Position numbers and translations under genes: made by a program
Shown here: one piece after another, positions 45,401 through 58,198 of the stretch
Numbering within the stretch: the first letter of the stretch is position 1
How the letters are laid out: each line of letters begins with the position of its first letter
NCBI GenBank assembly: GCA_014706385.1
Contig: JACGZH010000010.1
Span: 1-64,000, forward strand
DNA from: Phaffia rhodozyma
Lineage: Eukaryota > Basidiomycota > Tremellomycetes > Cystofilobasidiales > Mrakiaceae
Length of the DNA: 64,000 nucleotides
Reading direction: 5' to 3'
Notes under the pieces: generated by a model
The model's input: the letters and a program-made list of their open reading frames with translations, nothing else
Databases searched by the model: none
Told to the model about the DNA's origin: nothing

Positions 45401-45621
45401 CTCTTTCGGAGGGAAATCGAAAGCTTGCCAAAGTTAAGTTAGATAGGTTTTTGGAATCAAAGATCGGACCGGTGGAAGGTGCGATTGCTCATCCTGGAGC
45501 GAACGGGGCAACTGCTCCTTCTGAGCCTTCTTCGATCTCTACTGAACCAGCGGCCTCGACTGTCCTCCTGGCGGCTGACTCGACCGAGACAGTTGGTTCG
45601 GGAAACGTCTTGACCGTTTAG
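39403..45621 (+). CDS. SIN3: SIN3 transcriptional corepressor
   Basis: Scaffold of the Sin3-Rpd3 histone deacetylase complex. Eleven exons: 39403-39809, 40168-40198, 40491-40561, 40684-41389, 41474-41869, 41956-42468, 42578-44236, 44340-44651, 44738-44896, 44984-45097 and 45181-45621. They total 4809 nt, 1602 residues. PAH1 runs over exons 2-4 ([29 protein letters not shown]). PAH2 is [14 protein letters not shown] to [13 protein letters not shown]3 is [15 protein letters not shown] to [12 protein letters not shown]. The histone-deacetylase interaction domain begins [18 protein letters not shown] and includes [10 protein letters not shown]. The C-terminal part includes [13 protein letters not shown]. 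Low-complexity Pro/Ala and Gln stretches (QQQQQQQQ) link domains. The frame open upstream of 39403 is pyrimidine-rich leader, so MSTNPAS is preferred as start. Confidence 0.95.
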
Positions 45622-46282
45622 AATTTCCCGGGAAGGAGATTGATTTGAGAGCAGCAAGTAGACTTTGGATGAGGGTTCAAAGTCTCTAGCCTATCTCTTT
45701 CTGCTGTTCGTGTCCGTGTGTTGGATTTTTCTCACTTTTGGTCCTTCTTACCACTTGCTCCCTCTTACTCTGTTCAATCACTGTAATTTGATATTATGCT
45801 CCAAGCCCTCTTCGCCCTTTACAGAGATTTCTCTTCCTTTTCTTTTAAATCCTCATCACCGTGTTTGATTTTGAAGTTTATTTTGTTGAGAAATCTGTTC
45901 TTTCTTTCACTATTTCTCTATATCTCTTCTTTCCCAAGTATTCACATTGTCTCTAAATTTTATTCATTGTAGCTCAGAAGGAATCTTCGTCTCTATCTTT
46001 CTGGAGAGAGGGACCCAGAAAGAAGATCTCAAAAGAAGTTCTTCTGTTGTTTATATGCTGGATATTTAAAGCTTCTTCTCAGACAATCTTCCAGTTCCTT
46101 CGTTCTCGGGTTAGAGAAACGTCAAGACAGAAAAATACATGATCGATCGAGGAGAGAAATGTACAACCGTGCTGTTACTCAATCAAGGAGCAAGATACAC
46201 AGAATAGAACAGGGAGAAATTAAGAACGGCGCGGAAGTCCTGAACAAGGGAAGATATCTTTGGATTAGGTGGGCTCTCTGCC
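45622..46282. other. Convergent spacer, SIN3 and RAD27
   Basis: 661 bp holding the 3' untranslated regions of SIN3 and RAD27. T-rich towards SIN3. No gene, RNA motif or repeat seen. Confidence 0.5.
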
Positions 46283-49005
46283 CTACTTCTTCTTGGCAGA
46301 TGTCTTCGGCTTTTTCGCTCCGCTCTCGGCCTTGGTGTCGGCCTTCAGATGAAAATTCCGAACAGGTAGATGGGGCGTTGGGAAATTCAAAGAGAAGGGA
46401 AAGAACGCGAAGAAAGTTAAGAGACGATACTATAGTGAAGAAAAACAGCTAGAGAACTGACCTTTCGTTTACCAGCTCCAACCGACCCCTTTTTGTCGTC
46501 CGCTTTGGACACAACCTTAAAAAACCCATCAAGCCGACCTTGTTGCTTGGCGTTCAAGTTCTTTTGCAATTTAGATGCTCCGTTTCTGACTCGCTCCTCA
46601 CTTTTTTTTCAACGAGGTGGTACGGTCATAAAGAGAAGACGAGGGTAGAAAGCCTTTGAGTCAGATTAGAGGAAGTAGAGAAGACATTGAAGGACATCAC
46701 ATACTTGAAGCCTTTATCTCGAACCAAAAAGTCGACCAAGCCCTCGACATCAGGTGCAGACCATTCAACCTGAAAAACAGATATAATCAGATTAAACGCT
46801 GGATCAGCGATCAAGGGTCAATTCTCAACAAGAAGCGTTAAACCATACCTCAACGTCCTCTGCTCTTGTTACATCCGGCTTCAAGAACAGCGCCTTAGCC
46901 TCTTCCCATGGCCAGTCGTCCGGGATGATGACTTTTCCTTTCCCTGTTGATTTACTTTTTGGCTTTGGCTTTGCTCCGGTTCCCTTTTTTTCGGCTGGCT
47001 TCTTCTTGACCGATGATTTCTTCGTCTTCATTTCGTCTTTTGCAGGTCCGTTGGTGTCCTTTTCAAATTCAGCAGCGGAGAGCTCTTCCTCTCCCTCATC
47101 TTCCTGCTTGAACTGATAATCAGGTTCCGAGTCTGATTCAGAGGAAATTCTGACTTGACTGCTGTTCTTCTTCCCATCCTTGACAGGACTGCTGCTCTCT
47201 TCCCCCTCCTCATCCGATTCAATCCGATTGTTCTTTGTCCGTCTCGATGTCGAAATAACTCTCTTCTCTTCGTCGTCTGTTATATGCTCCTTCTCTTTGA
47301 TACTGTCCTCTTCTGGTTCCTCCTCCACTACAGACTCTTCGGCTTCTTCGGCATCCCTGAGAGCTTTCTGGTCCCTGATAAACTTGACAACGGCTCTGAG
47401 GGACCCATGCTCTTTGATAAGCTTAAGCGCGGTCGACGGTCCGACACCTTTCAGGGGTTCGACGTAATCACAACCCATGAGGATGCACAGGTCAATGAAC
47501 TAAATAGAAACCATGGATGATGGTAAGCAGTTCTTGTCAAGATACAAACCTTCCACTTGCACAACGACAAGAGAAAAGAGATAGAGGGAGGAAATCTAAT
47601 TGTAAGGTTGAGCGCACCTGGTCCATTTTCATATCCAATCCTTCGAGGACCTTATCTAGATGAATCTCAGAGATCGGCGCTTTCTTTGCCTCTGAAAAGG
47701 TCAAGTGTCGAAGAAGGACAGGCGAATTGAAAGTCAGGGTGTCCATGTCTTCTGAACCGGCCCCAAACACCTAAATCATTATTGAAGCCAGACGGAGAGT
47801 TTAGCAATGATGAACGAAACAAGAAAAGAGACACAAAGAAGTCAAGGTAGCAGGGCTTTACCTTTCCTCCGCGCGCAAGTTCAGCACATTGGGCCTCGGC
47901 TTCGCCAGGCGCCTAACGAGTTGTGAAGATAACTAATTGATCAATCATCACCTCAAGCGATATGCTGATAACAATACAGGAAAGGAACGAACAATCACGA
48001 CTGGGATACCCATCAGCTTCAGAAGTTTTTGACACTCCTCATTCTGCTCTCTTGAAACTCGAACCTGTCGTCGGTTCAGCTGCGCGACCTCCTCAGCCGT
48101 ACCTGATCAGTTTATATCAGAACAAATTTGTCCAAGTGAGTGACAGAGCAGAAAAGGCAGACGAATATATGTAAATATCTTGCCAGCTTATTCGAAAGAT
48201 AGATAGATACAGGCTGGACGAACCTGTCTCTTTGGCCTCGGCCTCTCCTTCCTTGGCCTCCTCCCTTTTCTCGAACCGTTTTTTGAGCTATATGCAATCG
48301 CAACATGATTGTGAAAGGCTTTCAGTACAGTACCCAAATCGAAGATACGATCAAGCAGATACTAGAGGCTTACCACGCCAGACTTCATCTCTGGGGGTTT
48401 TCCATCAAACACATAACACGGTTTGATTCCGTGATCAACCATTCGGATCGTTCTGTAGAACGTTCCCATGAGGTGAGAGGTGACCTCTCCGTTCTCGTTC
48501 ATCAACATTTCACCGTCCTTTTGACGAACGGCAATTAGGAACCTGAGAAGGAGGAAGTATGAGAAAGAGAGCTATGAGCCTGGGTTTTCTGGTGAGAAAT
48601 CAGGGTAGATACATACTGATACAGACTGTTCTTGAGAATCAATACATGGTGAGCTAAATCGTTCAGGCAGATGAATGAAGAGAGCGAGTGAGAAGCCAAG
48701 AAAAGACGAACCTCATACTCGCGTCGATCGCAACCTTTCGTCCGAACATCGTCTTGATGTCTGTGGTTGGTTGATAACGATAAAACAAGTACATCTCAGT
48801 GCACAATCCCTGCTTCAATAGAATATCCAATCGATTCAACAATAAAGCATACTGACCGTGCTCGGACATGGCTCGAGGAGCTGGTCGGATCAGAACCAAG
48901 AACGTAACTCGATGAACGAACTTTTCTCAAATGTTACAATGACACGAGGAGAAAACGAAACTGACCGTGTTCAGATATGAGAGCGGTGAGCCCTTTAATT
49001 CCCAT
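46283..49005 (-). CDS. RAD27: Flap endonuclease 1 (FEN1/Rad27) with acidic insert
   Basis: Structure-specific nuclease that removes 5' flaps in Okazaki fragment maturation and long-patch repair. Read on the minus strand: [13 protein letters not shown] at 49005, [11 protein letters not shown] (metal Asp) near 48740, and a 9-nt exon 48625-48617 giving the LYQ of [17 protein letters not shown]. Then [32 protein letters not shown] near 47900 and [13 protein letters not shown] near 47750. [20 protein letters not shown] near 47470 contains the helix-hairpin-helix. The gene ends [41 protein letters not shown] (PCNA box) and a basic tail at 46283. Between FIRDQKAL and [11 protein letters not shown] sits an insert of about 120 residues rich in Glu, Ser and Lys, absent from usual FEN1. 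An ACGCGT site at 49129-49134 precedes the start. Confidence 0.95.
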
Positions 49006-49647
49006 GATGTATAAGTGTGTGTACTAGTGCCAAATAGGTGTGGAATGAGTGAAGGTGAGAAGTCCTCAAACGTGTTGGGTTGTTTAACGACCGATCTATG
49101 CGAGACGGAGACATCAGAAATTAAGATTACGCGTCGAGATCGAACTTTGGTTACGGATGTAAAGCACGGGGATGTTAGAGTAACCAAGTTACTGAATTTG
49201 ACACGCGATGTGACACTTGGGCTCTAGAACTAAAGTAGACTAGAACATCAATAAGATTCTTTGGATAGGAGGTTTCAACAGAGATCTCAGCTTGGACAAA
49301 CCTTTTATCCAAGGAGGCGCGAGAGCGTCCCCATTTTGTATCGGGGTATCTCACGCATTTGGCCTGCTATTTGATATAATCATGTTATGAAGCTAGAGAG
49401 CCTCGCGACCACGAGAACTGAAGAGAGTGAAGCATGAACCATGCGAAACAGAGCATGATGTCAATGGAAGGATAAGCATAAGAGGTTGAAGGAAAGAACA
49501 GCTAGTGGTGGTAACACAAGCTTCAGAACACGTGATACTTAACACGCATCCCATACATTTAGTCCGGTTTTGTAACCATCCACCGCCATCAAACCCAACA
49601 ACTCTTCAGACCTCACCCATCGATCAACCATCATCTTCTTCAATCTG
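49006..49647. promoter_or_regulatory. Divergent promoter of RAD27 and an unknown gene
   Basis: 642 bp between outward-facing starts. ACGCGT at 49129-49134 lies 124 bp before the RAD27 ATG, consistent with MBF control of replication genes, and ACGCGA follows at 49203. The side facing the plus gene ends in a CA/CT-rich leader. No further gene seen. Confidence 0.45.
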
Positions 49648-50865
49648 ATGTCTGCTCCTACAGCCCCTACTACTCAGACCGTAAAGAAACGTATGTCTGT
49701 TTGTTTGTTTTTGTATTCTCCCTTCTTCTCTTCAGATGGCAGAAAAACCTTGGTCGTTATATCTTGGATCTGACGTCAGGGCGAACTCAACCTAGCGAGA
49801 TCTGACCATCTCTTTCAATTCGGCTGACTTGAACCCTTTATTTTTTCTACCTCTTTTCTTCGTTCGCTTGCTCGTCTTGGCTCCTATTTTGTTTGACTCG
49901 CTTGTCTCGTTCATCTCCTTGCTTTCTTCCTCCAACATCTTTCTCTTTTCGCCCTTCCTCCTTTTTTTTCTCCCTAAACTGTCTTTTTTCCGGCCCGGTT
50001 TAAACTCCTATCCGAAAAGCCGGGATGCCGAAACCCCGTGGTCCTCCCCCACCAGAGCCACCCAGTCCAGGAGACCTCGATGTCGCAGCTGTCTCAGCTA
50101 GACTTCAACAAGAGTTCACTCGAAGAGCCAGTGCGTATACTGCTCATTTTTATTGATTCAACACAAGATTACCTTTCGCTCGGCACCCGGCAGAATAGCC
50201 GTGCCGAGGAAACGTAGGAAAGGAATTAAGCGAACCCGCTTACGATCCAGGACTGATCTACCCCTTCGTCCTCCGAAACTGTTCTTGTTTCTTCTTGTTG
50301 TACTTCTGAATGAACCAGAGGAGGAGCCAATCAAGAATGCTCTTCCGACCGAAGAAGAACTTCAGGGCGACTTTGACAAGCTCATCGAGGCAAGGGCTCT
50401 CAAGCTCATCGAGACAAGGAGCCGAAGTGGAAGCTTTAGCTTGACTCAAAGTGGATTCGACTCTCCAGATGTGAGCCTCTCTTGGTACTCTTCATAGTTA
50501 AGACCTCTTTGGCTGAAATTTCTGTTGTTATTCAGTCGGCTGCTTCTCCTCGAGATGGAGCGCCCGACCACCGACCTGCCGCACAGATGCAACATGCATT
50601 TGCGGGTCTTTCTATGTCGTCGATCCCGTCTCTTCCATCTCCACTGAACCCTCTATCAACTGTGACCGAGGGAAAACCCTTCAACAGTGATAGCTTCGGA
50701 GACTCTGCCTTGAGCTCGGGAACAAACACGCCGGCCACGTTGAGTCGACGGGGAAGCAGAAGCGTGAGTAGGAGAAGCTCGATGAGGACAGGGACGAATC
50801 GACCGGCAGTTCTCTCTAGAAAACCTAGCATCAGAAACGATGAGGTTAACTACGAGGTTAGATAG
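49648..50865 (+). CDS. Hypothetical Pro/Ser-rich protein
   Basis: Not recognised. Five exons: 49648-49690, 50020-50130, 50199-50213 (15 nt), 50319-50470 and 50536-50865. They join in frame to 651 nt, 216 residues. The N-terminal part is Pro-rich (MPKPRGPPPPEPPSPGDL), then SARLQQEFTRRA, a short basic piece from the 15-nt exon, and KNALPTEEELQGDFDKLIEARALKL, a probable amphipathic helix. The C-terminal half is low complexity, with many Arg-Ser pairs (SRRGSRSVSRRSS). No membrane or catalytic motif. The 15-nt exon was chosen because it is the only option between AATAG and GTAGGA that keeps frame without a stop. Confidence 0.6.
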
Positions 50866-51522
50866 ATTGGTGGGCCGTTTTCTTTCTTTGTACCCATCTA
50901 TTCTTTCTTGTTTCTCCGCAAAATTTCTTTCAATATCGCACTTTTTCTTTCTCTCTTTTCCTTCTTTCTTACAAGAAAAATCTGGCCCTCTTCAGACTGG
51001 AAATGCTCTTAAATTTTCTATTTTCATTTCCACTTTCTACAAATAGAAGTTCTCCCCATCTTCACTCTTAGTGTTCGTTTCCTCTTCATGGACATGATAG
51101 GCCGTGCTTTTCTACCTTTTTCTTCCTTATTGTTAACCTTTCCTCCCTCTTCTATTGTGCTGTCGTTGGTTTTTCTCTCCCTAGATCTCAACCATCTCGA
51201 AATTTCTCTATATATCTGTTTTTTTTTTCTTGTTCGTTCATCCTTCCTCCCTTCTCCCCCTCCCCCCTTCCATCCATCTGTAGCCATAAAAGGGTTTGTT
51301 TCAGTTTTCGTTCCTTTCCTTTATTTCTTTCCGAAGTCTTCTTCTACCCATGTTCTCTTTTATTTTTTTCTTGATATTTCTTCATCATCAATCATTGCAA
51401 TCGCATGAACATCTCTTCTCTCCGTTATTAATCTTCTTGCAAAGAGTAGACATAGTTAAAATCACAACGACAATTATCGTACAAGCTAACCAGAGCCGGG
51501 CTGGACTGAATCCAAAAGACGT
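50866..51522. other. Convergent T-rich spacer
   Basis: 657 bp of strongly pyrimidine-biased plus-strand sequence between convergent genes. Open frames here are due to base composition. No gene seen. Confidence 0.5.
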
Positions 51523-54500
51523 TCAAGCAAATCCTTCGTCCTCTAGTATCGCGCCCAACGCGCTCTCCTCTCTGTCATCTCCCTGCCCGGCCTTTTCCTT
51601 TTCGCTCTTCCTGTCCTCTCTATCTCTTTCTCTGTCTCTTCCACTATCATTACCTACGATAGTCGTTGACTGTTTGTCCGTCGATCCGGATCGTAGAGTA
51701 ACGGCCGTCAAGGAAAGACCAGATGTTGTAGACGCTAAAGGTACGATTGATGCTGGTCTCTGTCTTGGATTCGAATTCAAAGTAGAGTTGGATGTAGAGT
51801 TCGGCTCGGTGTTGGATGTGGGGGAAGTGGCCAAGAGGGTCTCTTTGGACTCGGTATGCGATGAAGCTGAGCGGGGTGCGATAAGAATGTCTTGGAGGAG
51901 GAATGTAAGGTCCAGTCCGATATCGTGTAAGAGCTTTTCGGCGGTCGATCGAGACAGGTACAAAGGGGGGTCAGCATTGGGTCCGAATCTATGATAGCAG
52001 GAGAATAGATGGCAGGCAACGGGGAGAAGAAGGTGAATATTAACTAACTTTTTTACTCTGATGACGAACGAGAGCAAACGATTGATCAAGCACCGTTTGG
52101 TCGAGCTCCTCTGAAAATATTTGTTGTTTAAACATTGAAGCGAACGCCTCTACCTGCTCCTTTGCCCATTTGATGAGAGCTTGATAAGATGGTTTCAAGT
52201 TCCAAGAAGAGTTAGCTCAAGGCGAGCCAAGGAAGGAAAAAATTACGAAGAGGCAAAGGGCTCACCTGAAGCCATACCGTTCTCTCTGAAAGCGTTCAGA
52301 TACCATTCTGTAGTGTTCTTTACCCCCATGAAGCAGACGACGGCAAGTTCGTTCACGTAGACTACACTATCGCCTTCCCACCTGATCTGTCCAATTCGCT
52401 TCTTGATTAGATCCGTCCTGGCGGCAAGAAAGGTCGAGCGCGCAAGGTCCGGTTGGTCAAGTCGATAAAAGTAACTGACAAGCGTAGCTAGGCTAGTCTT
52501 TCGGAGACTCGAGGAGGCTAGCTTATGAGTTAGTGAGGTGAAGAGTGCATTTTGAAGTGGGATGAACTTTTGCCGGAGAATGAGAGACGGGAGAGGGTCA
52601 ATCGGTGAAGATAGAGTGGCTAGATGGAGTCGACCTTTCTCGACCAGGCTAACAGCCGTCTCCCATTCTTGAAGGGCAATTGCGACCGCAAGCTCATCTC
52701 CGAATTCATCGACCCAATGCATGTCTTTACCCGATCCATCAGTCGATGATCCACGTGGACCGAGATCAAGAATGGAAGTCCGAGAACCCGGAAGGGACGG
52801 AACCGCCGGAATATTGTAAAAAGACCGGACAGACGAGGTAGAACCGTCCAACTGGGAAGCCATCTGAAATTATCAAAGGAGAGAGTAGAAAAAATGGCGT
52901 AAGAGAAAGTGATTAGAGATAGGACTCGTAAAAAGAATATGAACAAGAAAGAACGACGAAAGAATAACGAAAGAACTGACATCGCCCTGCCAAAGACTCT
53001 TTCGTTTGACCTGTTCCTTCTCAATCTCCTTCCGCTTCTTGGATGCTAGCGTTTCCGCCACCTGCCTGAACGACACCAACAATGACCGTTTCTCTTCCGT
53101 CTGATCGGTCCGAAAGATGAGCGTTTCTTTGCCCCTACGGATCTTGATTGCATTGGTCAGATCTAGGGTCAGGAAGGAAGAAGTCAGGACTGAGATGTTC
53201 TCGATGGAGAAGACGGTTTATAAGAGATGAGAAGTAAAAGAACTATACTGACTGCCAGAATCCTTAACATCCACCACTGTCACCTCGGCCAAGACCCAAC
53301 ACCTCTCGGCGACCAATCTGCCTTCCCTACTATCCTCAGTAGAATCCTTTGATTTACTCTTTTTGTCGGTTGTTTTTCCGTTTAAGCTTCCCTCGGTCCC
53401 TCCAATTCGTCTCTTTTTGATGCCAGCAATGAGGATGAGATCGTTGAGGAGAAAGATTCGAACGGCGCCTTTGAGCTTGTAGGTTGCCGGGTTGAGTTCG
53501 ACAAACGAGGCAGCTTCAGCGACGATGTGTCTGCCGGGTACGATCGGAACAAACTTTTGTGACCCCGATACGGTGGTGTAGAGTGTATGTAGCTGTTGAC
53601 GGTAGAGAGACTGAAGATCAGCGATAGACGATCGGTTGTTAGTACTAGAGAGTACAGAGAGACCAGAGTTATTTGGCCTGCGCGCTTTGAGGAGCGAATT
53701 AGAGACAAGTCGGAAGATGGGGGTGGATTCATAAGACGTGGCGAAGTCAAAAGACATAGCAGAATCAGACAGAGCTCAATTAGTGTAAACTCGACTAGTA
53801 CGAGGATAAAATAGAGACGACACGAACTCTGACTCTCTGAGTCTCCAATACTACCTAAAGCTTCAGGGACTCCTTTCCATTCGCTCAGCAGTTCTTTGAG
53901 CTCGAGCATGTCGTTCTCTAGAGTAGCGATTTCCTTCGATATCGTGACAAACTCGGCATAGCTTTGGAAAAATGAGTGGCACGAAAGTCAGTCAACGAGA
54001 CATAAAAAGTTGAGAAGTTCAAAAAGATAAGTTCGAAAGAGCATGTACTTCTTGAACACGTTTCTTTGAAGCTAGAGTAGAGAAAAAGACCGAGACATGG
54101 TTCAGGACGCGCGAAGAGCTGTCAGCACAAGAGGGGTCTGATTGGAAGGCGATGAACATGATATAGACAAAACTCACATCCTTCGAGGTAGCAGCCTTGC
54201 TCGCCTCTAGAGCGGTAGCGAACGCTCCAATCTCTTCTGGAGTGGCCCCAGCAAGTTTGGTCTTGATGTCTAGGTGGAAAAGGGAAAGGAGAGGCGGATT
54301 TGAAAGGGTCAGCGAATAAAAACAGGGGAATTGACTACTACAAAGACCTTACAAGCTTGGGGATCAAAGCCTTGTTGACTGATGAGTCCAATATCAAGGG
54401 TGCCCGGATCTTTTCTCATCTCGTTGGTTCTCCCAAGTAGGTCGAATCGGTCGAGAACATCTGATTCTTCTTCTCCTTCAGCCGTTTGTCCAATCTGGGC

Positions 54501-55050
54501 GAGTGGGAAGGTCGACCGACCAAGATCGTCGGTCTCTTGATGTTGTCCCCAATTGTCTGTGATCTCTGCCATGGAAGGTTTCCTCCGGACGATCGCGCCT
54601 TGAGGTGTCGGCCGGTGAGGTTGATGATTCTGACGTTGGTGTATACTCGGCACGCTCGGCACCGGTCCGTTTGAGTTTGTGTTCAGGATGGACGACGTGA
54701 TATCGGCATATCTCATGGACAATCGTCTTTTGATTTTGTCGGATACCGCTTTCGACTTGCGATCTGGAGACGATCATGAAGGAAGGAAGGAATTAAGTAA
54801 CGAGAAAACAACGAGCGTTGATGATTCTCGAAGAGATTGTGCATGCCGTCGGCAAGAATAACCCAGGACGATAGAAGGACGAGGGAGACATACTGTGAGA
54901 TTTCCCATCAGTTCCTGATGAATCCGATTTAGGAGGTTTCTTTGACAGTCCATTCGTCACGTTCGACGGTCTTCTCGTCCGGAGGGATGATGCCGAGAGA
55001 GGAAATCCGGTGGAAGGACCATTTGGGTCTTTGCCCAGCATCCGAGACAT
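51523..55050 (-). CDS. EXO84: Exocyst complex component Exo84
   Basis: Exocyst subunit that tethers secretory vesicles to the plasma membrane. Multi-exon on the minus strand. The start is MSRMLGKDPNGPSTGF at 55050. Later pieces: DKIKRRLSMRYADI near 54720, GFDPQA and KLAGATPEEIGAFATALEASK near 54250, and YAEFVTISKEIATLENDMLELKELLSEW (Vps51/Exo84 coiled coil) near 53900. A PH-like segment near 53480 reads ATYKLKGAVRIFLLNDLILI. Further on are DMHWVDEFGDELAVAIALQEWETAVSLVEKG near 52670 and EGDSVVYVNELAVVCFMGVK near 52360. It ends with a Ser/Asp-rich tail at 51523. The order coiled coil, PH, helical C-terminal domain is that of Exo84. Exon limits were not all fixed; I expect about nine exons. Confidence 0.9.
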
Positions 55051-55749
55051 GATGTGAGAGTGCGGATGAGAGAGATGGCCAGAGGAGCTATGTGTAGATA
55101 TAGAATAGCAGAAAGAATATCAGACAAACACACGCGCAAGCAAACGGTCAACGTAAGAGATGATGATAGTGATAGACTGGGTTAGATTATACTAATGTAA
55201 CAAAGGTGCAATTCCTGTTAGGGTTAAGTTGTAACCGAGATATTTGGGACAAGAGGTTGTCATCTGGTGGGCCCTGCCCACCGTGCCGCCAGTATTCCAA
55301 TGACCGGCTCCACAGGAATGACAAACTTTGTATGTTGCCCCGGGGATGAAGCGCAGCAAGTAGAAATTTAATTCCAGAACGCTCCGTTCTCTTCCCCACA
55401 AATACGGTCTGTCAATCACAGCCTACATGGGTCTTCCCCCGGTCAGTCGACCCCTCTTCAAGCCTCGGGCCGGTTGCCCCAGCCGTTTGACTCAAGCCCC
55501 TGAGTGTTTTCTTCTTCTGATCAGAGGTCTCTGTTATTCTTATCCTATTTTACAGAGACTTGTGGAGAGAGAGGAAAAATGCGGCCAGAAAGAACGAGAC
55601 ATCAGGGGATGCTTCCGGCAGAATCTTCTCTTGCTCGGCTCGCTGTGTTCCCTGTGTTCTCTCCGACAGAAGATCCTCTCTTTCCACCATCCAGACAACC
55701 AGCTTCACATACAACACTCATACATACACATATAGACGCACGCACCCTG
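55051..55749. other. Divergent intergenic region
   Basis: 699 bp between outward-facing starts. The plus frame is open upstream of 55750 but looks like leader: its last 60 bp are CA-rich (CACATACAACACTCATACAT). No gene seen. Confidence 0.45.
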
Positions 55750-56220
55750 ATGGAATCTCCGTTTCAGCCTTCAGAACTGTACGCCTCGTTGGGGGAGGAC
55801 AAGGAACAGGGCCTGATTCTAGCATACACCATCCACTCAGGACCTCAACTGACAGACGCTTTGACCTCCCCGGTCTCCTCCTCCTTGAGGGCCTCGGCTC
55901 AGATCAGACTACTCGAAGGTCGTTTTGTTGACGTTGTCCTCAACAGCAAAGGCTTTCACGTTCGTATCCTTTGTATGTTGCCATTGTCTCTACCCTGCTG
56001 ATGTTCTCAATTCACTCTACATCTCATATAGGTGGAGAGCAGGTCGGAAGAAGACACACCAGTCTACTACGAAACATTGCCAAACCTACTAGGATCAATT
56101 TCTCCAAAGTACAAACAACGCTGGCACTCAACATTGTTCTCAAAACTCCTCGATTTAAAGGCCTCAATGAAAACGTATGACGACAGATGCCCAGAATTTC
56201 TCGAAGAGGCCACCGTGTAG
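55750..56220 (+). CDS. Small hypothetical protein
   Basis: Not recognised. Two exons, 55750-55959 and 56032-56220, join in frame to 132 residues. The donor is GTTCGT and the acceptor ATATAG. The protein is a compact helical candidate: SELYASLGEDKEQGL, LRASAQIRLLEGRFVDVVL, SISPKYKQRWHSTLFSKLL and a short acidic end PEFLEEATV. No Cys pairs, signal peptide or membrane helix. The start at 55750 follows a CA-rich leader; earlier in-frame ATGs lie in leader-like sequence. Confidence 0.6.
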
Positions 56221-56779
56221 TATTTAGCATCTTGTGTGCCTTTTCCTTCGTATCTCTACTTTGATCATCTGTTTATCTTACTCTGCTTCTTCCTATGTGT
56301 CTTTTCTTGTTGTTTTTTTCTCTTATATCTTTTGCGTATATTCCTCTATGTTCGGATCTATCTCTTTTCAGCTCTATCTTGATGTGTTCTAATCAAACAT
56401 TTATTCAATACCATTTCGTATGCTTTTTGCTTTCTATCTTGCCTTAAATCTCTGTAAACGCTCATACTCATCTTTCGTCCCCTATTCATGTCGTTGTATG
56501 TTCCTCACCCAAAGAACAGGCTAATCTTGAGATTCTAGTTTTTACTTGAAAAGTTGCCTTGTCTCTTCTCTCAATAGAAAACTACCTTCGGTGTTGTCCG
56601 ATGGATTTATAAATTTACGTCACCTCCTCAATATATTCTATTCATTGAATTCGCCCAACAAGGTCTCCCTTTTGCCTTTTCATCGCATTATTGTTTTTGC
56701 CACAATCACTCACCTACCCGATTGTCTTTGAGATTCATCACTCCTACATCATTCTTTCATCATACGCCTCATTAGATTC
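56221..56779. other. Intergenic region before TDA3-like gene
   Basis: 559 bp, T-rich, between two plus-strand genes. Short ORFs lack motifs. No gene seen. Confidence 0.45.
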
Positions 56780-58198
56780 ATGTCATCCAATATAGTAACC
56801 GACAAAAATCAACGGAATGTTGTCATCATTGGCGGCGGAATGTATGGACCATGTTTTTCCTTCTCTCTGTTCTATCATACAAGAAGTTTAACATCTTCGA
56901 TTTTCTTCACATCTTAAACTAGTGTGGGGGTATCCACCGCGTACTATCTCTCTCGGCATCCCAATTTCGATCATACCCGTACAAAAATCACAATCCTTGA
57001 ACCTAGCTCGATCGCCTGTGCGGCCTCCGGCAAGGCTGGCGGATTTCTCGCTCTAGATTGGCACGGAAAAGACACAACGCCGCTTTCTGCTCTTTCCTTT
57101 GGGCTTCACGAAGCACTTGCTAAAGAGCACGGGGGGGAGAGAGATTGGGGTTATCGAAAGATCGAAGCCGTTAGCTTGCAGTCGGTTCTTTCGAGGCCGG
57201 CCAAGGCAAAGAGCGAGGGCTTCAGCCTGGGCAAGAAGGCCAAGTCCGTCAAAGCTCTTGAGGGTTGGCTATCGGACGAGATCACCGGAAACATGAAGCT
57301 CCAGACGATCGGCACTACCGCGACGTGTGCTCAAGTCAACCCGAAACTCCTTACACAGTCTCTCGTCCGTCTATCGGGCGCTACCGTGTTGACTGCGTCT
57401 GCTAGCTCTCTCTCTTTCTGCTCAGACACGAAGAGGGTCAACAAGGTGATAGCCACCTTTACCGATGACAGTTCTTCTGGGCACACCAAAGGCGAGTCGA
57501 TAGAGATCGCCACACAGGATGTTGTTCTTGCAGCCGGGCCGTGGGTCGGAGAGCTTGCTGTGAAACTGTTGGGACAAGAGGTAGGAGGTAAACTAGGTGT
57601 CACAGGAAGTAGAGCACACTCGGTCGTAGTTAAGCCTGCAGAGGGGATTCCAGTCAGCCCTCATGCGATTTTTACCTCGTTGACTCTCAAAGATGGAACC
57701 GAGTGCGAGCCCGAGATCTATCCTCGTCCAGGTTCGAACTCTCAATCTCTCTCTCTCTCTCTTTTGGCCCCCTTATAAGCTCTTCACACACGAACTTGAA
57801 ACTAATTCTCGTCTCTTTTCAAACTAATCCATACATTTTAAGATGGCACGGCATATATTTGTGGAGCTGGCGATACTCTGGCTCTCCCGTTACTAGCTTC
57901 TCAGGTGCAAACAGACTCGACTTCACTCTCCACACTCAAATACCAAATTGCTAAGCTCTCACCTCACCTGACGGTAGAGGGAGGAGCGACAATTATAGCC
58001 GAGCAAGCGTGTTACCTCCCTGTGTCCGATAGAGGTCGGCCTTTAGTCGGCAAGGTCAGAGACGTCCAAGGCGTTTGGATCGGGGCTGGTCTATCTTGTT
58101 GGGGAATCACCCAAGGACCTGGCACAGGGTATTGTCTGGCAGAAGGAATTATGACAGGGGAGATCACCTCCACCAATGTCTCACGACTGGCTCCCTGA
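56780..58198 (+). CDS. TDA3: FAD-dependent oxidoreductase (DAO fold, Tda3-like)
   Basis: Three exons, 56780-56841, 56923-57731 and 57843-58198, total 1227 nt, 408 residues. The FAD-binding start is RNVVIIGGGIVGVSTAYYLS, with GxGxxG split by intron 1. An Asp/Glu at the end of strand 2 follows in KITILEPSSIACAASGKAGG. Later blocks: GTTATCAQVNPKLL, QDVVLAAGPWVGELAVKLL and RAHSVVVKP. The last exon gives TAYICGAGDTLALP and IGAGLSCWGITQGPGTGYCLAEG, the C-terminal FAD contact. This pattern matches the DAO family, and the GLSCWGITQGP block is like Tda3 and relatives of uncharacterised substrate. No signal or membrane helix. In yeast, Tda3 is linked to endosomal trafficking. Confidence 0.82.

Noticed and set aside
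51088..51522. Plus-strand ORFs after 51 kb
   Set aside because: Phe/Leu/Ser-rich translations of a pyrimidine tract, with no motif or splice support.
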